Shown: positions 32,589 through 41,356, counted from the first letter of the stretch. The stretch is DNA of 41,467 nt from Paludibacteraceae bacterium (GCA_024400275.1 JAKSMY010000013.1:1-41467), one strand, 5' to 3'. Made by a program: numbers and translations. Notes: generated by a model from the sequence alone, not told the origin.

Positions 32589-33343
32589 CTTTTCAGTATT
32601 TCTTTTGCAAGGTTAATATAACATTTCGCCCCTTTGGAAGAGCAGTCATAATCCAACACGCTCAAACCATGACTGGGGGCCTCACTCAAACGGACATTAC
32701 GGGGAATAACGGTATCAAAAACCAATTCGCCAAAATGTTTCTTGACCTCTTCATATACTTGTGACGACAGACGCAAACGGTTGTCATACATCGTCAGCAA
32801 AAAGCCCTCTATCTGTAAATCGGGATTCAGGTTCTGTTTGATGATTTTGATGGTAGATAACAGTTTGGCTATACCTTCCAAGGCAAAGAACTCGCATTGA
32901 ACAGGGATAATAACGGCATCACTTGCAGTAAGCGCATTGACGGTAATCAGCCCGAGAGACGGTGAGCAGTCAATAAGGATATAGTCATACTCATCACGTA
33001 AAGGCTGCAACATATTCTTCATCAGATGCTCGCGGCTATCCAAATCCAGCATTTCGATTTCGGCTCCCACCAAATCGATATGACTCGGCAGCAGGGATAA
33101 ATTCTTCACATTGGTCTGCGAAATGGCCTCATGCGGATTGAGTTGGTTGACCAAACACTCGTAAATCGTCTTGTCCAAACTGCGTATCTCTACACCCAGG
33201 CCTGACGATGCGTTGGCTTGCGGGTCGGCATCTACCAATAGGACGCGTTTACCTGCGCGTGCCAGAGCAGCCGCTAAATTGATGGCGGTGGTTGTTTTGC
33301 CTACACCGCCTTTTTGGTTGGCTAAAGAAATAATCTTTGTCAT
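32585..33343 (-). CDS. parA: Chromosome partition ATPase ParA
   Basis: A 252-residue ParA/Soj ATPase with the deviant Walker A motif KGGVGKTTTAINLA (10-23), LLVDADPQANASSGLG, LIDCSPSLGLITVNAL and IPVQCEFFALEG. It forms the DNA-bound gradient that moves ParB-parS complexes. The start codon is only 4 bp after the DUF4861 stop; no promoter is visible in that gap. Transcription therefore comes either from within the upstream gene or from the uronate genes before it. Confidence 0.95.
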   Translation of the reverse strand: MTKIISLANQKGGVGKTTTAINLAAALARAGKRVLLVDADPQANASSGLGVEIRSLDKTIYECLVNQLNPHEAISQTNVKNLSLLPSHIDLVGAEIEMLDLDSREHLMKNMLQPLRDEYDYILIDCSPSLGLITVNALTASDAVIIPVQCEFFALEGIAKLLSTIKIIKQNLNPDLQIEGFLLTMYDNRLRLSSQVYEEVKKHFGELVFDTVIPRNVRLSEAPSHGLSVLDYDCSSKGAKCYINLAKEILKR

Positions 33344-33347
33344 TGTT

Positions 33348-34241
33348 TTAGTGTATCTGTTGTTGAATATATCGGCTCCAGTCTTCGTGTGTGGGGAAAG
33401 ACAGTGTACCGTCTGTCCAGCCCGACCAGCAACCTCCGAAGTAGTAGGTCAACGTGTCGCCCAATACATACGGTTGAGCCAATACGGCAATATTATTATC
33501 ATATAGGTTATAATTCTCAACACCCGGCATATACACAGCCTCGTGCGTCTCGCCCAAGTAGGTATAGTTATACCATTTCAGATTAAGGCGAACGGCACCC
33601 GGGTCACTCATCGCATTTTCGGTGTAGAGAATAGCACCATTGCTAAAATTCAGTGTTCCTATACTGTCGTGCAGCCACAATCCTGCGCCCAATTGGATAG
33701 CCTTGTCCGAAACACCGTTCAAAACAACTTCCGCCTTATTGAGGACCTTGCCGGACTCGCAAGTGATAACAATATCTTCTTGCAGAATATCACCTGCCAC
33801 GTTTACGCTATCGTAATGCAGACGGAAACGGAAGAGATTATTGTTTTGTTCCAATACCTCCCATGTGCTGTAAGGACCGGCCACATAAACCGTACTGTCC
33901 ACCACGGCAGCCAAGCCGCCCATACCCGGGGTATGAGCCACTTTATACCCGTCAAAGCCGTAGCCGTGCTGTACATGATACGGACGTTCTTCGTTCACAT
34001 AGTAATAAAAGAACGTATCAATCACAAAAGCCGGCGTATTCTTCATAAAGATATCGATACCGTTGCTGGGGTTCTCGAATTTGGCTAATTCGGGACCGTA
34101 CATACGGTAGGCTGCAAATTCATTTTCCCATGCAAAATCGTCCTTGCGTTCCGGCACATAACGTCCGTACACGCGTTGTACTTCAGGGGAGGAACAAGCG
34201 CACAACATGGCAGTCAATGCCAAATAAAAGATTTTTTTCAT
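33348..34241 (-). CDS. DUF4861 lipoprotein, uronate-associated
   Basis: A 297-residue lipoprotein (MKKIFYLALTAMLCACSSPE, cysteine at 14 or 16), starting at ATG 34241. The body matches DUF4861: RYVPERKDDFAWENEFAAYRMYGP (in parts), NGIDIFMKN, GYGFDGYKV, GMGGLAAV and GLWLHDS. The family is regularly found with kduI and kduD in Bacteroidota pectin and glycosaminoglycan loci, and a lyase or hydrolase role is suspected. It lies 7 bp after kduD. Confidence 0.85.
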   Translation of the reverse strand: MKKIFYLALTAMLCACSSPEVQRVYGRYVPERKDDFAWENEFAAYRMYGPELAKFENPSNGIDIFMKNTPAFVIDTFFYYYVNEERPYHVQHGYGFDGYKVAHTPGMGGLAAVVDSTVYVAGPYSTWEVLEQNNNLFRFRLHYDSVNVAGDILQEDIVITCESGKVLNKAEVVLNGVSDKAIQLGAGLWLHDSIGTLNFSNGAILYTENAMSDPGAVRLNLKWYNYTYLGETHEAVYMPGVENYNLYDNNIAVLAQPYVLGDTLTYYFGGCWSGWTDGTLSFPTHEDWSRYIQQQIH

Positions 34242-34248
34242 AAACGGT

Positions 34249-35052
34249 CTATTTAGGTTGTTTACCAATATAAGCCAATATACCGCCATCTACATACAGG
34301 ACATGTCCGTTAACCGCATCGCTAGCGTGCGAAGCAAGGAACACGGCCGGTCCGCCCAATTCGGACGGGTCTAACCAACGGCCGGCAGGAGTCTTGGCGC
34401 AGATAAAACTGTCAAACGGATGACGGCTGCCATCGGGTTGCTTCTCGCGAAGAGGAGCCGTTTGAGGAGTAGCGATATAGCCGGGACCGATACCGTTGCA
34501 CTGAATGTTATACTCGCCGTATTCCGAACATATATTGCGGGTCAGCATCTTCAATCCTCCTTTGGCAGCGGCATACGCGCTCACGGTTTCACGGCCCAAT
34601 TCGGACATCATGGAGCAGATATTGATAATCTTTCCTTCACGGCGTTCCATCATCTCCGGCAGAACGGCTGAAGAAACAATATATGGAGCCACCAGATCAA
34701 CATCAATAACTTGCTGGAACTCGGCACGTTTCATCTCGTGCATTGGAATACGTTTGATGATTCCTGCATTATTGACCAGGATATCGATTTGCCCTACTTC
34801 GGCATGAATCCGTTTTACCAAGTCAGCCACAGCCTGTTCATTAGTCACATCGCATACATAGCCTTTCACATTTTTTATACCGGCTTCGGCATAGTTGTTC
34901 AAACCGCGTTGCAAAGCCTCCTCGTTGATATCATTGAAAATGATATTCTTAATACCGGCAGCCACAAAAGCCTTGGCGATATTAAAACCTATTCCGTAAC
35001 TTGCGCCCGTAATCCAGGCATTTTTACCCTCTAAACTAAATGGATTATTCAT
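34249..35052 (-). CDS. kduD: 2-dehydro-3-deoxy-D-gluconate 5-dehydrogenase KduD
   Basis: A 267-residue classical short-chain dehydrogenase. It shows GASYGIG (cofactor loop), NNAGIIKRIPMHEM, the catalytic serine in INICSMMSELG and YAAAKGG (YxxxK). The MHEM segment and the ending GGILAYIGKQP are typical of KduD, which reduces 2,5-diketo-3-deoxygluconate from unsaturated uronate breakdown. Its neighbour kduI performs the preceding isomerisation. A gluconate 5-dehydrogenase activity is the main alternative. Confidence 0.9.
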   Translation of the reverse strand: MNNPFSLEGKNAWITGASYGIGFNIAKAFVAAGIKNIIFNDINEEALQRGLNNYAEAGIKNVKGYVCDVTNEQAVADLVKRIHAEVGQIDILVNNAGIIKRIPMHEMKRAEFQQVIDVDLVAPYIVSSAVLPEMMERREGKIINICSMMSELGRETVSAYAAAKGGLKMLTRNICSEYGEYNIQCNGIGPGYIATPQTAPLREKQPDGSRHPFDSFICAKTPAGRWLDPSELGGPAVFLASHASDAVNGHVLYVDGGILAYIGKQPK

Positions 35053-35063
35053 AATTGTATATT

Positions 35064-35124
35064 CTTTTAAACTTTAAACTCTAAACTGTAGGCGCTTGCG
35101 CCGTCCTCTAAACTCTAAACTTTA
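35064..35124. repeat. Heptad repeats flanking a GGCGCTTGCGCC palindrome
   Basis: 7-bp units based on ACTCTAA occupy 35064-35090 and 35105-35124 on either side of the palindrome GGCGCTTGCGCC (35091-35102). The last unit supplies the stop codon of kduI (35122-35124). The same palindrome with CTCTAAAC units recurs at 41234-41290. In RNA the palindrome would form a short hairpin between kduI and kduD. Confidence 0.8.
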
Positions 35125-35970
35125 CTTAAGGTCCGTCTCCTTGTACCAATCTTGGTCGCTGTAGTCTTGGTTCTCACCCGCCATACCCCAAATAAAGGTA
35201 TAGTTATGAGTAGCCGCAGCCGAATGAATAGACCAGTCGGGGCTCAGCACGGCTTGGTCTTTCTTCATCCAGATAACGCGTGTTTCCTGAGGTTCGCCCA
35301 TAAAATGGCAAATAGCCTGGTCTTCGGGTATATCGAAATAGAAATACGCTTCCATTCGGCGGCTGTGCGTATGCGCCGGCATCGTATTCCATATACTGCC
35401 CGGTTTGAGTTCGGTCATACCCATTTGCAACTGGCATGTGGGCAACACTTTGGCTACTATCATGCGGTTTATCACACGGTCATTGGCTCCTTCCATACTG
35501 CCCAATGCCAATATATCGGCTTCGGCTTTGGTGATTTTCTTTGTCGGATAGGCGCAATGTGCCGTGGTGGAATTGAAGTAGAACTTGGCGGGGTGCTGTT
35601 TATCTTGGCTGGCAAAGGTAACCGTTCTGTCGCCACGGCCTATATACAGAGCCTCCTTGGGGTTAAGTTCGTACTTGCCTTCCCCTTCTACGCAAACCAC
35701 ACCTGCACCTTCGCCTACATTAAAAATACCAATCTCACGACGGGTCAGAAAATAAGGTGCTTTCAGCGGATCGATAGCCTCCAGGGGCAACGCTTCATCA
35801 ACGGGATAAGCACCGCCTACCAGCATACGGTCTATCATCGAATAAACCATATTGACTTCATTCTTGGCAAATAGCGTTTCGATTAAAAACTCCTCGCGAA
35901 GACGTTGGGTGTCATAACTCTTGGCATCACGGGGATGACAAGCATAGCGGATTTGATAATTTGTTTTCAT
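35122..35970 (-). CDS. kduI: 5-dehydro-4-deoxy-D-glucuronate isomerase KduI
   Basis: A 282-residue cupin isomerase converting the unsaturated uronate released by polysaccharide lyases into 2,5-diketo-3-deoxygluconate. Features: RYACHPRDAKSYDTQRLREE (in parts) at the start, GGAYPVDEALPLE, FYFNSTTAHCAYPTKKI, the zinc-binding HTHSRRMEAYFYF, HFMGEP and WSIHSAAATHNYTFIWGMAGEN. It is followed by kduD across a heptad repeat. No lyase or kdgK/kdgA genes are in the window. Confidence 0.95.
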   Translation of the reverse strand: MKTNYQIRYACHPRDAKSYDTQRLREEFLIETLFAKNEVNMVYSMIDRMLVGGAYPVDEALPLEAIDPLKAPYFLTRREIGIFNVGEGAGVVCVEGEGKYELNPKEALYIGRGDRTVTFASQDKQHPAKFYFNSTTAHCAYPTKKITKAEADILALGSMEGANDRVINRMIVAKVLPTCQLQMGMTELKPGSIWNTMPAHTHSRRMEAYFYFDIPEDQAICHFMGEPQETRVIWMKKDQAVLSPDWSIHSAAATHNYTFIWGMAGENQDYSDQDWYKETDLK

Positions 35971-35993
35971 ATCTGTAAGTATTTTATGTTGCT

Positions 35994-36695
35994 CTATTGG
36001 ATATTTGCATGTTGTTTAGGTTTTATTTCCCATAAATAGCCCACATTGACACTCAGGCACATGGGGTTGGACGTGGAGAAATAGTCTGACTTGTGATTGC
36101 TGAAATAGTCGCCGAAACTGTATCCGAAGCGACCTTCCAACTGGAACGAACCTGCTTTGGACGTACGAACCAACAAGCCTAATCCCCCTGTCACGCCCCA
36201 ATCAAAGATACGGTCCAAGGATTGATATTGTTCTTGCTGTACCGGGTGCTTGGTGCCGGACCATGATTCATGCACGCAAACGCCTATCTGCGGACCCAAA
36301 TTGATAAAAAAACGTACTTTCTTTCCAAAGTGTATATGTGCCAAGAATGGCATCTCTAAGAAATCCAGTTTACGGGTGTAATGAACCGACCCTTCTTCCA
36401 CATCTGTCAATTTATCGGCATTTTCCCGCCAACCGCGTTGCATGTAGTTCAGTTCTACCTGTACGGCACAATGCTTATGCCCGCCGTAGCGAAAAATCAG
36501 TCCGCCGTTGCCACTCAAGAAAGTCTTGTCTATAATTCCCCTGCCGCCTTCTATTTCTGGCGTAAAGCGTACTATCGAAAACAGCACGCCCCCGTGTGCG
36601 CCGACATACATCTCCGGCTGACGCAGACGAGGTTGAGCCCAAACCGACAGGGCGGCAACAAGGAAAAGCAATATGACTACAGAACGTTTCATCAA
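35994..36695 (-). CDS. Outer-membrane beta-barrel protein (PorT-like)
   Basis: A 233-residue exported protein: signal peptide MMKRSVVILLFLVAALSVWAQ, then alternating beta strands (MYVGAHGGVLFSIV, GLIFRYGG, VQVELNYMQRGWRE, LDFLEMPFLAHIHFG, FFINLGPQIGVCV, FQLEGRFGYSFGDYF). The pattern fits the eight-stranded OMP_b-brl_2/PorT family. PorT itself belongs to type IX secretion, but this cannot be assigned specifically. It overlaps the upstream gene by 4 bp. Confidence 0.8.
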   Translation of the reverse strand: MMKRSVVILLFLVAALSVWAQPRLRQPEMYVGAHGGVLFSIVRFTPEIEGGRGIIDKTFLSGNGGLIFRYGGHKHCAVQVELNYMQRGWRENADKLTDVEEGSVHYTRKLDFLEMPFLAHIHFGKKVRFFINLGPQIGVCVHESWSGTKHPVQQEQYQSLDRIFDWGVTGGLGLLVRTSKAGSFQLEGRFGYSFGDYFSNHKSDYFSTSNPMCLSVNVGYLWEIKPKQHANIQ

Positions 36696-37768
36696 TACTG
36701 CACTACATGTATATTGTTATTTTGATAGCCTCCGTCCCCTACCCGGACAAACGATATATCGGATTGCACACCCTTGAAGGTACGGCAGATAATGTCGTCT
36801 ATCTCGTCAAACGTCGTTGCCTGCTTGATACCGCGAATGGTACGCAGGGCATATCTCATCAGATCATATCCCAATAAATCGTAACAGGGTTGTCCTGTCT
36901 CTCGTTCTTTAGCCACGAAACGTCTATATTCGGTTCCGTAAGGGATACTGTCCACATCTACCTCCTTGCGGAAGATGGTGGAGAATATCTGCGGCAGGGT
37001 AATCGGTTCCTGCTGCCAGGCGTAGCGGGAAAGCAGTGTCAGGCGTTTACCTTGTGCCGCACGCATCAATTGGGGCATTACTACGCGCACGTTGGCATAA
37101 CGTTCCGTATTCATCAACAGGATATTGTTCTTTTCCTCGCTCAATGAATAAGACAGGGAGTCGTGCAAAATCTGTCCGACCGTCGTATAAGCATGTTCGA
37201 TACCTTGCGCCACGATGGCTTGTTGCAGAGAGCGCACACTTTCAGGAATATGTTTTTCGTCTTCCTCCACAAAAATACAGCGAACAGGCTCTTCTTGCCG
37301 GAGCAGATACTGTGCCGTGGCGGCACCTTCTATCTCAACAGACGGATTGAACTGCAACACATACGGGTTTTCCTTCAGTCTGGGAACGTCCGACGAGAAA
37401 GGAAGAATCGTGCGTACACCGTACTGCAACGCCCAATCCGACATCCGGCTCACCTGTGCTGCATAAACAGGACCTATAATCATATCCATCGAAATCAACT
37501 CCTGTCGTGCCAGCACGGCTTGCAGTTGATGGGATGCCGATTTGCCTACATCGTAAGCGTACACTTCTACCGGCTTGTGCCGCTGCTCCTCATAGACTGC
37601 CAGCAAAGCACCCGTGTAGAAGTCCAAAAAGCGGTCTATGTTTTTATCCCGCTGAACGGTTTCTGTCTGGAAAGGCAACAACAAAGCCACCTTGACAGGT
37701 TGTTCGTTTTTTTGAGCCTCCAGCAGAGCACTGCATAACAGAAGTATTACCACCAAACTCTTTTTCAT
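36692..37768 (-). CDS. Periplasmic-binding-protein-like protein
   Basis: A 358-residue exported protein with the type 1 periplasmic-binding fold: signal MKKSLVVILLLCSALLEAQ, then VKVALLLPFQ, FYTGALLAVYE, DMIIGPVYAAQV, TILPFSSDVP and YDLLGYDLMRYAL. In Bacteroidota this module often follows LysM domains in envelope proteins; here no LysM is present and no ABC transporter genes lie nearby, so a sensor or structural role is as likely as transport. It overlaps gldG and the beta-barrel gene by 4 bp each. Confidence 0.75.
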   Translation of the reverse strand: MKKSLVVILLLCSALLEAQKNEQPVKVALLLPFQTETVQRDKNIDRFLDFYTGALLAVYEEQRHKPVEVYAYDVGKSASHQLQAVLARQELISMDMIIGPVYAAQVSRMSDWALQYGVRTILPFSSDVPRLKENPYVLQFNPSVEIEGAATAQYLLRQEEPVRCIFVEEDEKHIPESVRSLQQAIVAQGIEHAYTTVGQILHDSLSYSLSEEKNNILLMNTERYANVRVVMPQLMRAAQGKRLTLLSRYAWQQEPITLPQIFSTIFRKEVDVDSIPYGTEYRRFVAKERETGQPCYDLLGYDLMRYALRTIRGIKQATTFDEIDDIICRTFKGVQSDISFVRVGDGGYQNNNIHVVQY

Positions 37769-39351
37769 ACTACGTATTTTTTACGACGTATCAGATACAC
37801 ACTCGCACCAACCAAAGCCAATATGGCAATTGGTACCGACAAACTGACAGTCTGTATTTTACTTTTCAGTTGATAACTGCGATGATCGTTCAGCAGTCTC
37901 AGTTGAACATGTTTGCCTCGCAATGCCATCAGGTTATTTTCATCGGTCAGCCACAAGATACAGTTGGTCAGGAAATCCCGATTACCGAATTGTGTCTGCA
38001 TATACCGGTCATAGCCCAGCGGCAGAGGTTCGCCTTGTTGCCATTCGTTGATAGCCACCCGGCCGCAAGCCACCACCACCTGCCGTGTCCGTTCGCTCTT
38101 CTTTTTTATCGACGGCACCTGAATATCTTTCGGCGACATGCGATGGGCATACAGCGACGTAAACTCCCCTTCTAAACTCATAGCCACCGGAATGAACGCC
38201 ATTTGGAACAAATCCGGTGCGATGGTCATATCGGTCAAATCGACTTCGGCAGGTACGCCTATCTTGCGCGACGCTGTAGAGGTTGCCAACAGAATATGTT
38301 TATCTATACTGTCTTCTCCGCCTACCCTTTCCACTTCCGAAGCCATCATGCACATCACTTGGGCGATGTTTTTGGTGATGGGCGAATTATTATCCGTCAG
38401 CAGCAGCGGGGCAAAAGTCCAAGGCATAGGCTGGAATTGGCTATTATCTTTATCGCCGCTTACCTCCACCGGCATCATGCGGCACTGCAGGTCCTGCACC
38501 AGAACAGGGTTAATACGCACGCCGTAACGGAACAACAGGTCTCTCAGCCCCCAATCTTCCGCAATCACGGGAGTCAGCCCGTCGCTTTGAAGCATATCGT
38601 CGGAGAAACGCACGCCGTCTAACAGCCACATCACCCGGCCTCCTTTCATAATATACTGGTCCAGAATGAATTTGTCATTCTCGCTCAACGCCGCCGAAGG
38701 CGATGCCACCACAACGGCGCGATAGCCGTCCAGCACACCGGCATCGGTATCTAAAACACCCCTGTCTATCTGATAGTAGCGGCTCAACTCCCTGCACCAG
38801 TCGTAGGTCTCCTGCTCCGTCAGTTCGCCGTGACCTTCTATAAAAGCCACCTTGTCCGTGCGCGGACGGATGAGACCGTTAAAAGCCTCGGCAAAACGGT
38901 ATTCCAGACTTTCTATGCTGCTGTTCAGGTTCTCCTCGCCGCTGCGACCGGGGTTGTTCTGCAACAGACTGACAATCCGCAACCGTTCTTTGTAGCGAAC
39001 CAAAGCATACGGATATAACTGTGTCTGCACCATTTGGCCGTTGTTGGAACGCTCGTGTACAACTATCGGTTGCAGATTGAGGTTTTGCGGAACGGAACCG
39101 TGTACCACCTGCAAGTATGGAGACAGCGTTTCCAACTCCTCCGTCAAATCGTATGTTGCCTGTTTGAGACGTTGAAAACCCGGGTTCATCTTGCCCTCGT
39201 CCAGGAGGATTTGGATATGCAGCGGAGCATCTATCTGTTCCACCACATCGCGCGTCTGGCTGCTGATTGAATAACGTTGATCAGCCGTCAGGTCAAAACG
39301 CCCCCATTGGAGCCACAGCAGAACTAATATGGTACTAACGCAGTTTGTCAA
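37765..39351 (-). CDS. gldG: GldG-type ABC transporter subunit, TTG start
   Basis: A 528-residue GldG. It has an N-terminal hydrophobic anchor followed by the hallmark GRFDLTADQRYSIS, an extracytoplasmic domain (KVAFIEGHGELTE, GYRAVVVASPS, FILDQYIMKGGRVMWLLDGV) and a C-terminal span ending RRKKYVV. GldG works with GldF and GldA in the gliding-associated ABC transporter. In-frame upstream there is a TAA and no ATG or GTG, so translation must begin at TTG 39351 (AAGAGG lies 3 nt before it) or an even rarer codon. The reading overlaps ppiC by 17 bp. No gldF or gldA is adjacent. Confidence 0.85.
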   Translation of the reverse strand: MTNCVSTILVLLWLQWGRFDLTADQRYSISSQTRDVVEQIDAPLHIQILLDEGKMNPGFQRLKQATYDLTEELETLSPYLQVVHGSVPQNLNLQPIVVHERSNNGQMVQTQLYPYALVRYKERLRIVSLLQNNPGRSGEENLNSSIESLEYRFAEAFNGLIRPRTDKVAFIEGHGELTEQETYDWCRELSRYYQIDRGVLDTDAGVLDGYRAVVVASPSAALSENDKFILDQYIMKGGRVMWLLDGVRFSDDMLQSDGLTPVIAEDWGLRDLLFRYGVRINPVLVQDLQCRMMPVEVSGDKDNSQFQPMPWTFAPLLLTDNNSPITKNIAQVMCMMASEVERVGGEDSIDKHILLATSTASRKIGVPAEVDLTDMTIAPDLFQMAFIPVAMSLEGEFTSLYAHRMSPKDIQVPSIKKKSERTRQVVVACGRVAINEWQQGEPLPLGYDRYMQTQFGNRDFLTNCILWLTDENNLMALRGKHVQLRLLNDHRSYQLKSKIQTVSLSVPIAILALVGASVYLIRRKKYVV

Positions 39352-41053
39352 AGACCTCTTGGTTTACCTGTACATCATATTTGGCACGCAACTCTTCCAC
39401 CCATTGTTTTTCCAACTCGTCCTGGTAATCGGAAGTTACGTTGCCGCGCTCGTCTTTATATTCTTGCGGAGCCTTTTGTTTCTTGCCCGCCAATACGACC
39501 ACCGGCATGGCTGTGTTCTCGTATTTGGCACCTTTTACTTTGAAACCGTACTGGTCCACGGCTTTGTTCTGCCCTTGCTGCCATACGCCACGCTCTATCG
39601 TTACGAACTTAACGCTGTCGTTATTGACGCGGGTATTGATATACGATTGCACGGAGTCGGCATCTAAGGTCCGTATGATAGATTGGGCGACGCGTGCATG
39701 GGCTTGGTCTTTGGCATAGATTACAAAACCTTTCCAACGGGGTTTATCCCATGTATATTTCTCTTTATGCGCTTCGAAATAGGCAGTCAGACCTTCTTCG
39801 TCTTTGGAGGCTTTGTCCCAAACTCGGTCCAGACTGACGTCAAACAGCAATATACCGTCGTGATACTCCTGCACCAGGTGACGCAGTTCCTCGTATTTTT
39901 CCTCCAGATGGTTATCCACGTACTCGCGCACGTCCGCATCGGTCATATCGTCGCTGAGGTTATATTCCTTGCGCGCCTTGCGGATAAAGGATTTATCGGC
40001 TTCTTTGCTGCGTTCGTCGCGTTGCACACTCTTCTCCACTTGAGAACGTATGCTGTCCAGCGGCAGGGTGGCACGATGACCTTTTACAAGGGCGATATGC
40101 CAACCGAAACGGCTGTTGAACGGTTCACTCACTTCGCCTTCTTTCAGCGAGAACACTTTGTCTTCAAAAGGTCTTACCATCACGCCGCGTCCGAACCAAC
40201 CTAAATCGCCGCCACGCATAGCCGAACCCTTGTCGTCACTCTCTGCGGAAGCCAGTTGCTCAAAAGAACCACCGGCAGAAAGCAGTTGGTAGATACTATC
40301 TATTTGTTGTTTGGCAATGATATTCTTTGCCGAATCGGCTCCGGGCACCATTTTCATGATATGTGCGGCATGCACTTCCTCGTGGAGCAACTCTTCTTCC
40401 ACCAATGCGATATGAAAACCGTAGGGGCTGCGGAAAACGGGCGTAACCTGTCCCACCGGTGTCGAATAGACGGCATCTTCAAAAGCATAGACATAGCGGA
40501 AAGGCGTTATCCAACCCAATTCGCCCTTATCGTCTTTGGCTGAAGGAATAGTGCTGATTTCCACTGCCAGTGCGGCAAAATCTTCTCCGGCAAACACACG
40601 CTGGCGAACACTTTCCAGTTGCGCTTTAACGGCTTGTTGCAGCGAATCGGGTGCGTCCATCGGACATTCCACGGCGATATGGGCTGCACGGCGGTCATAT
40701 CTCATGCGGTCGTAACTGAGTTGCACCAGACTGTCCATCGCCTCTTTATCTTGCATGTACTTGGGAATAGCCTGGGCACGGTAACCTTTCAGCTCACGGG
40801 CAAAAGCGGCTGTTGTGTCCAAACCGGCTTTTTCGGCTTCGGTTACTTTCAGTTTGAAATTGATGAACAACTGCAAATACTCGTCTATGGTTTTGGGTTC
40901 CACCATAGTTTCCTGACTGTTCTTGGTGTAGATGTACTCAAATTCGGAAGCCATCACAGGCTTGCCGTCTATGGTCAATAACACCTCATCTTGTTGGGCA
41001 AAGGTACACAGACTCAATCCGCCCACACAAAGCATAAGAAATAAACGTTTCAT
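39335..41053 (-). CDS. Periplasmic peptidyl-prolyl isomerase (PpiC/SurA-like)
   Basis: A 572-residue exported chaperone-isomerase. Signal peptide MKRLFLMLCVGGLSLCTFAQ; a SurA-like N-terminal chaperone segment (VMASEFEYIYTKNSQETMVE); two parvulin domains, about 115-225 (AAHIAVECPMD ... GELGWITPFRYVYAFEDAVYS) and about 230-330 (AAHIMKMVPGADS ... GGDLGWFGRGVMVRPFEDKV); and a long charged C-terminal part. It assists folding of outer-membrane or secreted proteins. First gene of the 14-kb minus-strand run, with a clear promoter. Confidence 0.9.
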   Translation of the reverse strand: MKRLFLMLCVGGLSLCTFAQQDEVLLTIDGKPVMASEFEYIYTKNSQETMVEPKTIDEYLQLFINFKLKVTEAEKAGLDTTAAFARELKGYRAQAIPKYMQDKEAMDSLVQLSYDRMRYDRRAAHIAVECPMDAPDSLQQAVKAQLESVRQRVFAGEDFAALAVEISTIPSAKDDKGELGWITPFRYVYAFEDAVYSTPVGQVTPVFRSPYGFHIALVEEELLHEEVHAAHIMKMVPGADSAKNIIAKQQIDSIYQLLSAGGSFEQLASAESDDKGSAMRGGDLGWFGRGVMVRPFEDKVFSLKEGEVSEPFNSRFGWHIALVKGHRATLPLDSIRSQVEKSVQRDERSKEADKSFIRKARKEYNLSDDMTDADVREYVDNHLEEKYEELRHLVQEYHDGILLFDVSLDRVWDKASKDEEGLTAYFEAHKEKYTWDKPRWKGFVIYAKDQAHARVAQSIIRTLDADSVQSYINTRVNNDSVKFVTIERGVWQQGQNKAVDQYGFKVKGAKYENTAMPVVVLAGKKQKAPQEYKDERGNVTSDYQDELEKQWVEELRAKYDVQVNQEVFDKLR

Positions 41054-41098
41054 ATTCTAATAAAAATTATAATTTTTAATTTCGCACAAATCAGGCTG

Positions 41099-41130
41099 CA
41101 AAGATACAAAAAAAAAATGATATATGCAAA
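41099..41130 (-). promoter_or_regulatory. Promoter of the ppiC-gldG run
   Basis: Minus-strand TTTG (41130-41127), 20 nt, TATCTTTG (41106-41099). Transcription would begin near 41092, giving a leader of about 40 nt. Confidence 0.8.
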
Positions 41131-41139
41131 TAGACACAC

Positions 41140-41167
41140 AAAAAAGCGCACCGAAATGCGCTTTTTT
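41140..41167. terminator. Small bidirectional terminator
   Basis: AGCGCA and TGCGCT pair around CCGAAA, with A-run and T-run extensions on both sides (41140-41167). It would stop transcripts entering from the right on the minus strand before the ppiC promoter, or plus-strand transcripts. Confidence 0.75.
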
Positions 41168-41175
41168 GTTGTAAG

Positions 41176-41356
41176 GAGTATGGAGTATAGACCATTCGCG
41201 TTGCTCACTGATGGAGTAAAGAGTATGGACTCCTCTAAACTGTAGCGCCTTCGGCGCGTTCTCTAAACTATAGGCGCTTGCGCCGTCCTATTAGGCGCCT
41301 TCGTCGCCGAACGCGAAGTATACGATGAGTATAGGATGAGTATAGGATGAATACGC
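41176..41356. repeat. Composite repeat: heptads, GC palindromes and an 11-bp array
   Basis: Contains GGAGTAT-type heptads (41176-41192 and 41211-41231), the inverted copy of the ACTCCATCAGTGAGC element (41199-41213), CTCTAAAC units with the palindromes GCGCCTTCGGCGC (41245-41257) and GGCGCTTGCGCC (41273-41284), and 2.8 copies of the 11-bp unit GATGAGTATAG (41324-41353). The remaining 41357-41467 has a CAAAGATA (41378-41385; TATCTTTG on the minus strand) without a correctly spaced -33 box. I see no gene in 41054-41467. Confidence 0.8.

Noticed and set aside
37163..37738. 191-codon open frame on the plus strand
   Set aside because: Antisense to the periplasmic-binding-like gene, with no promoter or plausible domain.
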